A stretch of DNA of 64,000 bases from Streptomyces liliifuscus (GTDB lineage Bacteria; Actinomycetota; Actinomycetes; Streptomycetales; Streptomycetaceae). The DNA lies in NCBI RefSeq assembly GCF_016598615.1, contig NZ_CP066831.1, positions 248,001-312,000 of the forward strand, given 5' to 3'. Of this stretch, positions 25,650 through 34,589 are shown in pieces. Under the pieces are notes generated by a model that worked only from the letters and a program-made list of their open reading frames with translations, made no database searches and was not told the DNA's origin. How positions within the stretch are numbered: position 1 is the stretch's first letter; the number at the start of each line of letters is the position of its first letter. The position numbers and the translations under genes were made by a program.

Positions 25650-26540
25650 ATGAAATCTCATGTGATCGTGGGCCGCGGGGCCGCCGCGTCGAAGACCGCT
25701 CTGCTGCTGGCCGAGGACGGCGAGCGGGTACGAATGATCAGCCGGACCGGCGGCGGGCCCGACCACCCGCTCATCGACAAGGTCGCCGCGGACGCGACCG
25801 ACACCGATCGGCTCACCGAGCTGACGGAGGGGGCGGACACGCTGTTCACCACCGCCGCGCCGCCGTACCACCGCTGGCCCGAGCAGTTTCCGATCTTGTC
25901 GGCGTCGCTCCTGAGCGCAGTGAGGCGGACCGAGGCCGCGTATGTCATGCTCGGCAACCTCTACGCCTATGGGCCGGTAAGCGGGCCGATCACGCCGGAC
26001 TTCCCCCTGGCCGCGACCGGCCCCAAGGGGCGGAGCAGGGCCCGGGCATGGGAGGAGGCCGCCGCCTCGGGGGTGAAGGTCACCGAGGTGCGGGCCGCCC
26101 AGTTCTATGGCGCCGGCGCTGTCTCGGTGTTCAGCCTCATGGTGCAGCGGCAGGTCATGGAAGGCAGGCTGGCCCTGGTGCCGCAAGAACTCGACGTGCC
26201 GCACAGTTACTCGGGGATCGGCGACACCGCACGCACGTTGGTCGCCGCGAGCCGCAACGAGCAGGCGTACGGCCGTGCCTGGCACGTACCCACCTCGACC
26301 CTGTCGGTGCGGGAACTGGCCGGGCGACTCGCCGATCTCGCGGGTGCACCGAAACCGCGGATGGAAGAGATGGCCGAACGTGACCTGACCCTGCTGGCGT
26401 TCACCGAGCCGTTCTGGGCGGAAATGCACGAAGTACTCACCAAGCCCGGTCACCCGTTTGTCATCGACTACTCCGAGACCGAGAAGATCCTCGGCGTGAG
26501 TGCCACCCCGGTGAACGACGTGCTCCGGGAAGTGATCTAG
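25650..26540 (+). CDS. NAD-dependent epimerase/dehydratase-like protein
   Basis: 296 residues. The N-terminal Rossmann strand MKSHVIVGRGAAASKTALLL has a GxGxxAS variant of the nucleotide-binding loop. Later motifs are AAPPYHRWPEQFPILSASLL, MLGNLYAYGPVSGP and VPHSYSGIGDTARTLVAA, which fit the atypical/extended SDR group. It is divergent from the GlxA regulator and is probably its target. The stop TAG (26538-26540) falls exactly at the left end of the IS630 insertion, yet the gene would also have ended there without the insertion. Confidence 0.85.
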   Translation: MKSHVIVGRGAAASKTALLLAEDGERVRMISRTGGGPDHPLIDKVAADATDTDRLTELTEGADTLFTTAAPPYHRWPEQFPILSASLLSAVRRTEAAYVMLGNLYAYGPVSGPITPDFPLAATGPKGRSRARAWEEAAASGVKVTEVRAAQFYGAGAVSVFSLMVQRQVMEGRLALVPQELDVPHSYSGIGDTARTLVAASRNEQAYGRAWHVPTSTLSVRELAGRLADLAGAPKPRMEEMAERDLTLLAFTEPFWAEMHEVLTKPGHPFVIDYSETEKILGVSATPVNDVLREVI

Positions 26541-27728
26541 AGCGGCTTGTCACGCGGCCTTGGCCGGGTATCCGGTCCACGAACGGATCGGTGAGTCGGG
26601 TGCGAAGCTAATCTTCGGCTTGGCGCGGGCATTGCGCCAGCGGACGTAGGCGGCGATCGCGGCGTTCTGCTCCTCATGGCTGCGGTGATCGGTGCCGTTG
26701 AGTGCGAAGTAGCGCAAGGCTGCGAACTCGGCCTCGAACCAGTTCAACCAGGAGCCATAGGTCGGCAGGAAGACGAGCTCGACCTCGTGGTCGGCCGCCC
26801 AGGCGCGGACCTTGGCATGCTTGTGTGGGGAGAAGTTGTCCAGCACCACGTACAGCTTCTCCCCGGGCCAGCGGGTGCGCAGGGACTTGAGGAGATCGAG
26901 GAACTCGCGCCACCGCTTGCGCGGGCGGATGCGGTAGTAGAGCTTGCCGGTGGCCAGGTCGAGGGCGGCGAGCATGTGCATCACGCCGTGGTAGCGGTTG
27001 TAGGTGGCCCGCAGCCTGCGCGGACGCTTCACCGGCCCCCACGCCTTGCCCTTGCGGGGCATCAGGTTCAGCGGCCCGAACTCGTCGACGCATATCACCC
27101 GCCCGTCGGCCGGAGGATTGTCGTACAGCGCCAGGACACGGTGCATCTTGGCGATGAACTCCGGGTCGGTGGACGCCTTCCACGTGGTGGTGGTCTTCCA
27201 GGAGACCTTGCCTTCTCGCAGGATCCGGCGCAGGGTCTCCCGGCTGATCGCCGCGATCACCTTCTGCTTGATGAGGTGTTCGGCGAGCTTGCTCAGGCTC
27301 CAGGTGGAGAAGGCGGTGAGTCGGCGGGGGACGTCCGGGCGATCAGGCAGATGTGCTCACGCACCTCGTCACTGATCGTCCTGGGGCGTCCCCCGCTCCA
27401 TTTTGGGTCCAGTGCGTCGAACCCCCGTTCGTTGAAGGCGTGGATGACATCGCGGACGTAGTCCTCGCTGACCTGCATCAGCGTGGTGATGTCCTTGACC
27501 GTCCGGCCCTGGGCGGACATCAGCACCACGATCGCCCGGCGGAGTTTGACCGGGTCTTTGCCGGTCCGGCCGATCCGCTGCAGCTTCCGGCCTTCCTCCA
27601 TGCTGACCGGCCGGACGAACACACCGGGTCGACGTCCCACGACCACCTCCAAGATCAGGTCTCGGAGACAGTCTGCTGCCCAACGACCAGCAGGCCGATT
27701 ACCCGGCCAAGGCTGCGTGACGAGCCAC
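26540..27728 (-). mobile_element. IS630-family insertion sequence, 1189 bp
   Basis: Bounded by TA duplications at 26538-26539 and 27729-27730. The terminal inverted repeats are imperfect: the left starts GAGCGGCTTGTCACGCGGCC and the inverted right end GTGGCTCGTCACGCAGCC, both followed by TTGGCCGGGTA. The target before insertion reads CTAG, known to be favoured by IS630. The single transposase gene inside is frameshifted, so this copy is probably not autonomous. Confidence 0.85.
26550..27646 (-). pseudogene. IS630-family transposase, frameshifted
   Basis: The N-terminal HTH part (GRRPGVFVRPVSMEEGRKLQ, then LMQVSEDYVRDVIHAFNERG FDALDPKWSGGRPR) stays open to 27293. The catalytic part from 27260 (ISRETLRRILREGKVSWKTT, then ICVDEFGPLNL, VVLDNFSPHKH, FLPTYGSWLNWFEAEFAALR) is in another frame. 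The join SPAD-S should read roughly SPADWGLTAFSTWSL, so several bases (most simply seven) were deleted near 27320. All three acidic catalytic residues (D in VDEFG, D in LDNFS, E in FEAEF) are preserved. Confidence 0.85.
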
Positions 27729-28162
27729 TAGCGAGGTGCCGCGAGTACGTCCCGGAGTACGTTCGCGAGCGTGACGCGGGCCAGCTCGCGTCTCAGGGTC
27801 TCCTCGATGCCCTCATAGACGCCCTGCATCGCCGGCTGGATGCCGTAACCCACCACGCATCCCTGGTCCGGAGTGGTGCGGTGCATCGCGAACAGCGGGC
27901 CGGGCTCCACCGCCTCGTACACGTCCAGCAGGGTCATCGACTCCAGCTCGCGCGCCAGCGACCAGCCCGCGCCCACGCCCCGCCGGGACTCCACGAGCCC
28001 GGCCCTGCGCAGCTCGCCGAGCAGCCGCCTGATCACCACGGGGTTGGTGTTCGCGCTGGCCGCGATCTGCTCGGAGGTGGCGACCTCATGGCCCTGGCGC
28101 TGGTAGAGACCGATCCAGGCCAGCGCGTGGGCGGCAATGGTCAGCCTGCTGTTGGCGCTCAT
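27728..28162 (-). CDS. Rrf2-family transcriptional regulator
   Basis: 144 residues. Winged helix at the N-terminus (SRLTIAAHALAWIGLYQRQG, then EVATSEQIAASANTNPVVIRRLLGELRRAG), with GVGAGWSLARE typical of Rrf2 and a single cysteine near the C-terminal third (DQGCVVGYG). The Fe-S type three-cysteine cluster is absent. ATG 28162 follows GAGGGG. It is divergent from the SDR gene, with repeated GTTACGAC/GTCGTAAC elements between. The stop TAG (27728-27730) includes the IS630 target TA. Confidence 0.88.
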   Translation of the reverse strand: MSANSRLTIAAHALAWIGLYQRQGHEVATSEQIAASANTNPVVIRRLLGELRRAGLVESRRGVGAGWSLARELESMTLLDVYEAVEPGPLFAMHRTTPDQGCVVGYGIQPAMQGVYEGIEETLRRELARVTLANVLRDVLAAPR

Positions 28163-28192
28163 GAACCCCTCCTCTCGGCCGCAACGCTTTAT

Positions 28193-28242
28193 GTTACGAC
28201 AGCACAGTCGTAACAACAAAGGTTGCAACAGTCTGTCGTAAC
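28193..28242. promoter_or_regulatory. Operator cluster for the Rrf2 regulator
   Basis: GTTACGAC-AGCACA-GTCGTAAC (28193-28214) is a perfect 8-bp-arm palindrome. A second, weaker copy GTTGCAAC-AGTCT-GTCGTAAC follows at 28222-28242, and a third half site GTTGCGAC at 28250. All lie between the divergent Rrf2 and SDR genes. Confidence 0.65.
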
Positions 28243-28290
28243 AATTAACGTTGCGACTGTCGCGAAGGGTCAATCAACGAGGTGGGAAGA

Positions 28291-29040
28291 ATGAGCAAGC
28301 CACTCACGGGCAAGGTCGCCCTGGTCACCGGAGGGTCGCGCGGACTGGGAGCCGCGACCGTACGGCTGCTGGCCGAGCAGGGCGCCGACGTCGCCTTCAC
28401 CTACGTCAGCTCCGAGAAGCAGGCGCAGGCCGTCGTCGACGAGGTGGGCGGCAAGGGAGCCAAGGCCATTGCCTTCCAGTCCGACCAAGCAGACACGAGC
28501 CGGGCGCCGGCGCTGATCGACGACGTGGTCGCGCACTTCGGCGGCCTGGACATCCTCGTCAACAACGCGGCGATCTCCGTGGCTGGCACGGTGGACGACC
28601 CGGACGCCGACACCGCCGCACTGGACCGGATGCACGCCACCAACTACCTCGGCGTGATCGCCGTCATCCGGGCCGCCTCCCGAGTACTGCGCACGGGCGG
28701 CCGCATCATCACGGTGAGTTCCGGGCTGGGCTCCCGGGTCGGTGCCCCCGGGCTTGCCGACTACTCGGCGACCAAGTCAGGGATCGAGAGGTACACCATG
28801 GGGGTCGCACGGGACCTCGGGCCGCGGGACATCACGGCCAACGTCGTGGAGGCCGGACTGATGGAGGGCGGCATGCAACCGCCGGACCCCGAGACCCTCA
28901 AGGCCCTGGTCAGCTCGCTGTCCCTGCAACGCAAGGGTCACCCCGAAGAAATCGCCGCGGCGATCGCTTTTCTGGCGAGCCCCGCCGCGTCGTACGTCAC
29001 GGGCGCGGTGCTGGACGCCCACGGTGGCTACAACGCCTGA
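28291..29040 (+). CDS. Short-chain dehydrogenase/reductase (3-oxoacyl reductase-like)
   Basis: 249 residues, classical SDR: TGGSRGLG cofactor loop at about 13-20, NNAA at about 93, catalytic Ser in TVSSGLGS and YxxxK in DYSATKSG. The Lys/Ser context after the second strand (YVSSEKQA) suggests NADP preference. ATG 28291 is preferred over GTG 28282 because GAGGTGGGA then serves as the ribosome site. It is divergent from the Rrf2 gene and is presumably repressed through the palindromes at 28193-28242. Substrate unknown. Confidence 0.9.
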   Translation: MSKPLTGKVALVTGGSRGLGAATVRLLAEQGADVAFTYVSSEKQAQAVVDEVGGKGAKAIAFQSDQADTSRAPALIDDVVAHFGGLDILVNNAAISVAGTVDDPDADTAALDRMHATNYLGVIAVIRAASRVLRTGGRIITVSSGLGSRVGAPGLADYSATKSGIERYTMGVARDLGPRDITANVVEAGLMEGGMQPPDPETLKALVSSLSLQRKGHPEEIAAAIAFLASPAASYVTGAVLDAHGGYNA

Positions 29041-29169
29041 TCCGGAACCCTGCCGCGCGCCCCGGAGGACATCACGCCTTCGGGGCGCGCACCGCCGACG
29101 TCCCGCACATGCGTGAACACGCCTCAAGAAGACCGGATCGTGATCGCGTTACGAGCTCTCGCAGGACCT

Positions 29170-29754
29170 CTAAGCCTTGATTGGTGCGGCCGACCTGGCG
29201 GCTCGCTCGATCTTCGCGCAGTAGGCCGCACGGGCTTCCTCGTCGATCTGCTTCTCGTGTTCGGCGCGCACCCCGGTCCGGCCGTCGAGGCCCTCGCGCA
29301 GGATATCGGCGTGCCCGGTATGCCGGATGGACTCGCCGAGGACATGGACCAGGATGGCGAACAGGTTCGTGTTGGGATACGGCTCCGGCCACCACGGCAC
29401 GTGGCCGGGGGCGTCGAGGGGAAGCTCGTTGATCGTCGCGTCCGAGTGCTCCCACGTGCGCCGGTAGAACCCGATGATCTGATCGCGGGTCTCGTCCTCG
29501 GCCGCCCACAGATCGCTGCCGTTGTAGTCCTGCCACCGGGGCAGCGGTTCCGGGGAAGGGCGGTCGAAGACCTCTCCGAAGTACCTGGCCTCGACGGTGG
29601 CCACGTGCTTGACCAGGCCGAGGAGGTTGGTCCCGGTCGCCGTCAAGGGCCGGCGGGCATCGTATTCGGACAAGCCGTCGAGTTTCCAGAGCAGCGCCTC
29701 GCGGTCCCGCCGCAGTCTCCCGTGCAGATTGTCCTTCGCGAATCCATCGATCAT
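29170..29754 (-). CDS. DinB-family (DUF664-type) metal-binding protein
   Basis: 194 residues. MIDGFAKDNLHGRLRRDREA is followed by LLGLVKHVATVEARYFGEVF and NLFAILVHVLGESIRHTGHADILREGLDG. The spaced histidines (KH, VHV, RHTGH) are the metal ligands of the DinB four-helix fold, used by thiol-transferases such as bacillithiol or mycothiol S-transferases. Six further residues are possible if the ATG at 29772 is used. It stands alone, convergent with the SDR gene. Confidence 0.87.
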   Translation of the reverse strand: MIDGFAKDNLHGRLRRDREALLWKLDGLSEYDARRPLTATGTNLLGLVKHVATVEARYFGEVFDRPSPEPLPRWQDYNGSDLWAAEDETRDQIIGFYRRTWEHSDATINELPLDAPGHVPWWPEPYPNTNLFAILVHVLGESIRHTGHADILREGLDGRTGVRAEHEKQIDEEARAAYCAKIERAARSAAPIKA

Positions 29755-29825
29755 GCGGCATGAGCCTGCCATGGGCTGCCGGTGGCCTCAAGATCCCGTA
29801 CGTGGTCCGCAACGACCGGCAGAGC

Positions 29826-29900
29826 CGAGGCCGACCATGGCCGCCGCCCTGACCTGCTACAAGAAGCTCGCGAAACTTGCCATGCGGGACAACCTCTTAA
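29826..29900 (+). pseudogene. IS5-type transposase C-terminal scrap
   Basis: MAAALTCYKKLAKLAMRDNL resembles the last residues of many IS5-group transposases (...LTCYKKLAK...RDNL). Only about 25 codons are present. It sits directly before the next IS element, which probably inserted into it. Confidence 0.5.
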
Positions 29901-30027
29901 CTTGTCGTTTTTGGTCCGCCGTCGAACAGGGCTCGAACTTGTTCGGGGTTTCTCCTCTTCACGGCATGTCCGTGGGCCTGGGGCCGGATCCTGCTGGAGG
30001 GAGTGGCGCGGCGGTGGAGGCCGGATC

Positions 30028-31477
30028 GTGGAACGGGTCGAGCACGGGGTCCAACGAGACGCGTTCGCGGCGGTGACGGCGTTCCGTACCGAGCTGTACG
30101 CGTCCCTACTCGCCCGGGGCGACGCACTCTTCGAGCTGTGCGACGCCTTGGCTGTGCACCGACGGTCCGGTCCGTACGCTCGTGGACCTGGCTCTGGCGC
30201 CCGAGCATCGGCGGGGACGCGGCGCCCTGTACGCCGGGTTGAACCAGGGCAGGATCGACGTCGCCCGGCTGCGCCGGTCCTTGGCCGGGGTGCCGTTGCC
30301 CCGAGCCGCCGACGGGCGCCTCGTGCTCGCGGTGGATGTGTCCCCGTGGCTTCGGCCGGACGCCGACACATGCTCGGACCGATCGTTCTGCCATACCTTC
30401 GGCCGAGGCCTGGGCAAACACCAGATGGTGCCCGGCTGGCCGTACTCGATCGTCGCCGCGCTGGAGACCGGTCGCACCTCCTGGACCGCGCTGCTGGATG
30501 CGCTTCGGCTGGAACCTGGCGCCGACCTCGCGGCCGTCACCGCCGACCAGGTCCGCGAGGTCGTCGAACGCCTCATCGCAGCGGGCCAGTGGCAGCGGGG
30601 TCAACCGGACGTCCTCATCGTCCTCGATGCCGGCTACGACGCACCCCGCATCGCGCACCTCTTGGCGGACATGCCGATCGAGGTCCTGGGCCGGCTCCGG
30701 TCGGATCGGGTGATGCGCAAGCCGGTCCCGGTCCCGTGGATCTGCCCGCCGCAGGGCGGGCGTCCCCCGAAGCACTGCGGCGAGTTCGTATTCGGCGATC
30801 CAGTCACCTGGGGCGAGGCGGCGGCCGTCACCTCGACGACGACGGAGCGGTACGGGACCGCGACCGCGCAGGCATGGGACCGGCTCCACCCCCGTCGGAC
30901 CCGCAGGGCCGCGTGGGGGAACCACGACGGGCCGTTGCCGATCATCGAGGGCAGGGTGATCAGGCTAGCCGCGGCGAAGCTGCCCAGCGGCGGAGTCAAC
31001 AAGCCGGTCTGGCTGTGGTGGTCGGGCACCGGAGCCACCCCCGAGGATGTCGAACGGTGTTGGCAGGCATTCCGGCGGCGGTTCGATGTCGAGCACACCT
31101 TCCGCCTGCTCAAGCAGACCCTCGGCTGGACCTGGCTCGTCCTGGCCGCCCACGCACAACCCCGCCTCGCCCGTCCCCTCACCGCAGATCTCCGCCGGCC
31201 GTGGAACGGCCAGCGGAACCGAACAGGCTCACCCCGGCCCGGTCCGCCGGGGGTTCAGGAACCTGCACGCGAAGACGGGCACGTCGGCCCGTGCACCGAA
31301 ACCCACCCGACCCGGACCCGGCCCCCCCATGGCTCGAAGAACCAGCGGCCCGTCACCCGCTACGCCGTTGGACGCGTGCTCGCCACCGGGGAGTCCTACA
31401 CCCGACCCGCACACCACAAGAAGGGAACTAAGCCCCGGCGAACGACCAACGACGGCCGTGATCGCGGCACGGAATAA
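30028..31477 (+). pseudogene. IS701/IS4-like DDE transposase (NF041680-type), multiply frameshifted
   Basis: From GTG 30028 the frame reads VERVEHGVQRDAFAAVTAFR. An extra G near 30152 moves it to the long frame with DLALAPEHRRGRGALYAGLN, RLVLAVDVSPWLRPDA, VLIVLDAGYDA and FRRRFDVEHTFRLLKQTLGW. That covers the DDE motifs and the YREK-like end. Near 31205, 31245 and 31325 three single-base losses shift the frame three times, after which it returns to RPVTRYAVGRVLATGESYTR PAHHKKGTKP. With these corrected the length is normal, about 475 residues. The element cannot be active as it stands. Confidence 0.78.
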
Positions 31478-31484
31478 GCGGCTG

Positions 31485-32048
31485 TCAGCCGATGTCCCAA
31501 GATGCCAGGCTCGTGTTGCAGTGCAAGCAGCGGAACAGGTATGCGGTTGGCTCGCCAGTGCGGTCCAGCCCCCGCAAGAACTCCTCGGTATCTGTCGGCG
31601 ACCAGCCGTAACGCCGGTGATCTGCACGGAGCATGACGAGGGCCTCTGGGTAGGCCTCAAGCTCGCGATACCCGGCAGGGCCGAGAAAGGCCGCGCCGTC
31701 GCCACAGTGGTACAGCCAGGTCTCCTGCTGCCAACCCGCAAAGCCGGGAGTGCGTCGGGTGATTTCTTCGACGACCGACAGCGGCACGTCGTCGGGGACG
31801 TCAACTGCATCGCTGAACATCGCAGACATGTCGGAGTCCCCATCGCCTCCGCCTGAGATGCTCAGGGCCAGCGACGCTGCCCCGGACTGGATGCAGTGAA
31901 GGCAGAGGGAATCTGGTTGCCGACCGTAGACAGGTCCTTGATAGCGGATCTGGCGATCCAGGCCACAGACACTGCAGACATGGTCGGTGCGCAACGCGGA
32001 CCCGGAGGCCAGCGGATCGGGGTGGTATCGAAAGGTCGGCTCTGCCAC
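31485..32048 (-). CDS. CbrC family (UPF0167) protein
   Basis: 187 residues from GTG 32048, with GGGAGGA eight bases upstream. It begins VAEPTFRYHPDPLASG. Three CxxC pairs (HVCSVCGL, SLCLHCIQ, FRCLHCN) probably bind zinc. EITRRTPGFAGWQQETWLYH CGDGAAFLGPAGYREL is the CbrC signature. CbrC was first linked to colicin E2 tolerance in E. coli; the biochemical role is unknown. An upstream in-frame ATG (32078) is possible but has no better ribosome site. Confidence 0.85.
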   Translation of the reverse strand: MAEPTFRYHPDPLASGSALRTDHVCSVCGLDRQIRYQGPVYGRQPDSLCLHCIQSGAASLALSISGGGDGDSDMSAMFSDAVDVPDDVPLSVVEEITRRTPGFAGWQQETWLYHCGDGAAFLGPAGYRELEAYPEALVMLRADHRRYGWSPTDTEEFLRGLDRTGEPTAYLFRCLHCNTSLASWDIG

Positions 32049-32128
32049 GGGACCATCCTCCCAACCAGAAGCGGGCACCGTGAAGCCGGTATCCGTTTGC
32101 CGCGATGCGGCACCCGCTCACGCGAAGA

Positions 32129-32944
32129 TCAGAGGTTAAACGGCGAGCTTAAGGGATGTCCTGTATTGCTCGTCGGGACGGTCCATCCGGCGGAGGCGAG
32201 ATTGTGTAGACGGGCGATGCCGAGCATGGCGTGGTGGATGCCGTCGCCTTTGAGGCGACAGTCGCGCAGGATCTTCCAGCTCTTCATACGGGCGAAGGTG
32301 TGCTCGATGCGGGCGGGAACCTGTTTGTGGGACCGGTTGTGTTCCTCCTTCCAGGCCGGGAGTTCGGCTTGCCCGGCCGCTCGCCGGTGCGGGATCACCA
32401 GTCCGGTGCCCTGGTAGCCGCCATCGGCGATCGTCGTGGTGGTGCCCACAGCAGCCTTGGCGTCGGATTCCTCCCAGCCGCGGGAGTCATGGCGATTGCC
32501 GGGCAGCGGTCGGCCGACCACGACGACCAAGCGGGTGACGGCGTCGATCACAACCTGATGGGTAGTCGAGTAGCAGTAGTTCTTGGACTGTTCGGCGATG
32601 GAATGGTCGCGAGTGGGCACCACTGTGCCGTCCACGATGAGCACGGTGTCCTCGCGGAACCGCCGACGAGGCTGGAGCGCGAGCCAGGGGCCGAGGTGGT
32701 CAATGATGCGGTCGGCCGCGGACTTCGAGATGGCGAAGAGCGGGGCAAGCCGACGCGTCGTCAAGTGTGTGCGCCAGTACGTCGTCACGAACAGCGCGCG
32801 GTCTTCCAGTGGCAGACGCCACGGACGGCCCCGCCGCACGGCATCCGCGCCCTCCCGTCGCTACGCGGACACCAATCTGCCGAAGCAGCGCGGGCTCAGC
32901 GCAGTGAATGGAGCTGCCCAGGACGGCTCGGACGCCGTGATCAC
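32129..32944 (-). pseudogene. IS5-family (DDE_Tnp_4) transposase with an early amber codon
   Basis: From GTG 32944 the translation is VITASEPSWAAPFTALSPRC FGRLVSA, then TAG at 32861-32863, then RREGADAVRRGRPWRLPLED through the whole catalytic domain: VLIVDGTVVPTRDHSIAEQS, VVIDAVTRLVVVVGRPLPG, ADGGYQGTGLVIPHRR, ARIEHTFARMKSWKILRDCR. The end GHPLSSPFNL and stop at 32129 look natural. The stop is the only obvious lesion. An internal GTG at 32839 could still give a protein lacking the first 35 residues. Confidence 0.78.
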
Positions 32945-33041
32945 AACTGCTGCCACAGCCCGTCATCATCGCAAGGCAAGGTCGCTTCGCCTCGACCAAG
33001 ATGGGCGCCCGCGACTACACGCTCCGTACTGCAATGCCGGC

Positions 33042-33830
33042 TCAAGCTGCGATGTCGGCCTCGGGTCGGAGGGCAGGGCCGAGCAGCAGACCACCGTCCA
33101 GGACGAATTCCGAGCCCGTGGCGAAGGATGCGTCCTGGGAGGTGATGAAGAGCAGCAGGCGGGTGATGTCGGCAGGTTCGGCCAGGCGGGGAATGGCGAA
33201 GGGGTCGGGCGAATAGAAGTCGGCGATGGCCGGCTGGCCTGCGACGGTGGGTTCATTGATCAGCGGTGTGGAGACGACACCGGGGTGGATGGAGTTGACC
33301 CGGATGTTGTCCCGTCCCAGCTCCAGCGCGGCCGTTTTGGTCAGTCCGCGCACGGCCCACTTGCTGGCGGTGTAGGGGGCGTAGAAGGCCGTGCCAACGT
33401 GGGCCATGGTCGAGGCGATGTTGACGACGGTTCCGCCACCGCCCCTGCGCATCGACGGAGCCACGGCCCTGATACCGAGGAACTGTCCGGTGACATTGAC
33501 GCTGAAGGTGTGCTCCCAGCTGCGGAGTTCGGTGTGCTCGATAGGGGCCGCAGGGTTCTGGACGCCCGCGTTGTTCACCAGGATGGTGACCGGCCCGAAG
33601 TGGCCTTCGACTTCTCGCACAGCCGCCGCCCAGTCGTCCTCGCTGGCGACATCCAGGTGAACGGACAGAGCCCGATGACCGAGCTGAGCGGCGAGATCGC
33701 GGCCGGCGTCGTCGTCGCGGCCGGCGATGACGACGTTGGCTCCCTCGGCGTAGTAGCCCTGCACATGGCTGCTGCCCATGCCCCCGCTGCCGCCCGTGAC
33801 TATGACGGTCTGGCCCTCAAAGCGTTTCAT
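33042..33830 (-). CDS. Short-chain dehydrogenase/reductase
   Basis: 262 residues, classical SDR: TGGSGGMG cofactor loop at about 12-19, acidic residues in GRDDDAG, NNAG at about 88, Ser in NIASTMAH and YTASK. HPGVVSTPL gives the usual C-terminal loop. It is close to glucose 1-dehydrogenase/3-alpha-hydroxysteroid-type SDRs. It is divergent from the TetR gene at 33951 with two operators between, so it is presumably repressed by that regulator. The IS5 element ends about 100 bp downstream of it. Confidence 0.9.
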   Translation of the reverse strand: MKRFEGQTVIVTGGSGGMGSSHVQGYYAEGANVVIAGRDDDAGRDLAAQLGHRALSVHLDVASEDDWAAAVREVEGHFGPVTILVNNAGVQNPAAPIEHTELRSWEHTFSVNVTGQFLGIRAVAPSMRRGGGGTVVNIASTMAHVGTAFYAPYTASKWAVRGLTKTAALELGRDNIRVNSIHPGVVSTPLINEPTVAGQPAIADFYSPDPFAIPRLAEPADITRLLLFITSQDASFATGSEFVLDGGLLLGPALRPEADIAA

Positions 33831-33854
33831 AGTGCATCATTCCAGTCGCATTAG

Positions 33855-33926
33855 TGGTGAGCTGAGTGACTCACCTCTTCTCTCAAGGTAAGAGCTGGAC
33901 CGGAGGTGAGTCAAGTGACTCACCTC
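33855..33926. promoter_or_regulatory. Two TetR-type operators between divergent SDR and TetR genes
   Basis: The main site at 33903-33926 is a perfect palindrome with 11-bp arms: GAGGTGAGTCA-AG-TGACTCACCTC. A related weaker dyad (GGTGAG...CTCACC, sharing TGACTCACCTC) lies at 33855-33874, next to the SDR start. The two give a plausible binding site for each promoter. Confidence 0.7.
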
Positions 33927-33950
33927 GCAGTGACGGGCATACTGGAGGGC

Positions 33951-34589
33951 ATGACGGCACAGCCTTCGGAATACCACCGGCGCGTGGCAGCGCAGAAGCG
34001 GACGTCCATCATCGAGGCAGCGACGAAGCTGTTCCTCGACTCCGGCTACGACGGCACCTCGCTGGCCCGCATCGCCGAGGCGGCCGGAGTGTCGAGGGCG
34101 ACTCTGTTCAAGCAGTTCAGCACCAAGGCGGCCCTGTTCGAGGCGATCGTCACCGAACACTGGAAGATCGACGACGAGGAGGCGCCTTCCCCCGAGCCAG
34201 GCAACCTCCGCGCAGGGCTTGAGACCATCGGACACCGATACGTGGCGCTTCTCACCCAGCCCGGCATGGCCGCCCTCTTCCGCATCGTCATCGCCGAAGT
34301 ACCGCGCTTCCCGGAGCTCGGCGAGACCCAGTTCAAGCTCGGCAAGATGCCCTACTTCGAATCGGTCCGGCGCTACCTGGCGGCGGAAAACGCCGCCGGT
34401 ACAGCCCTGCTTGACGATGCGGAGATGGCAGCGACCCAATTCCTCGGGATGATCTCCAACTACGTGTTCTGGCCGCGGATGCTGCTCGCCCGCTGGGAGC
34501 CCGACGACTCCTCCGTCATGAACGCGGTCGATCAAGCGGTGCTGACCATGGTCGCCCGATACGGCGCGCCGGGGCCTCACCGCGCCTGA
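33951..34589 (+). CDS. TetR/AcrR family transcriptional regulator
   Basis: 212 residues. HTH at about 13-60: KRTSIIEAATKLFLDSGYDG then TSLARIAEAAGVSRATLFKQ FSTK. The C-terminal domain resembles AefR/TetR_C_33 regulators (GMAALFRIVIAEVPRFPELG and an FLGMISNYVFWPRMLL segment). ATG 33951 follows GGAGGG; the upstream in-frame GTG at 33906 would put its start inside the operator and is unlikely. It probably represses itself and the divergent SDR. Confidence 0.9.
   Translation: MTAQPSEYHRRVAAQKRTSIIEAATKLFLDSGYDGTSLARIAEAAGVSRATLFKQFSTKAALFEAIVTEHWKIDDEEAPSPEPGNLRAGLETIGHRYVALLTQPGMAALFRIVIAEVPRFPELGETQFKLGKMPYFESVRRYLAAENAAGTALLDDAEMAATQFLGMISNYVFWPRMLLARWEPDDSSVMNAVDQAVLTMVARYGAPGPHRA

Noticed and set aside
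33906..33950. Upstream GTG start for the TetR gene
   Set aside because: It would place translation inside the perfect operator palindrome; the ATG at 33951 has a proper ribosome site.
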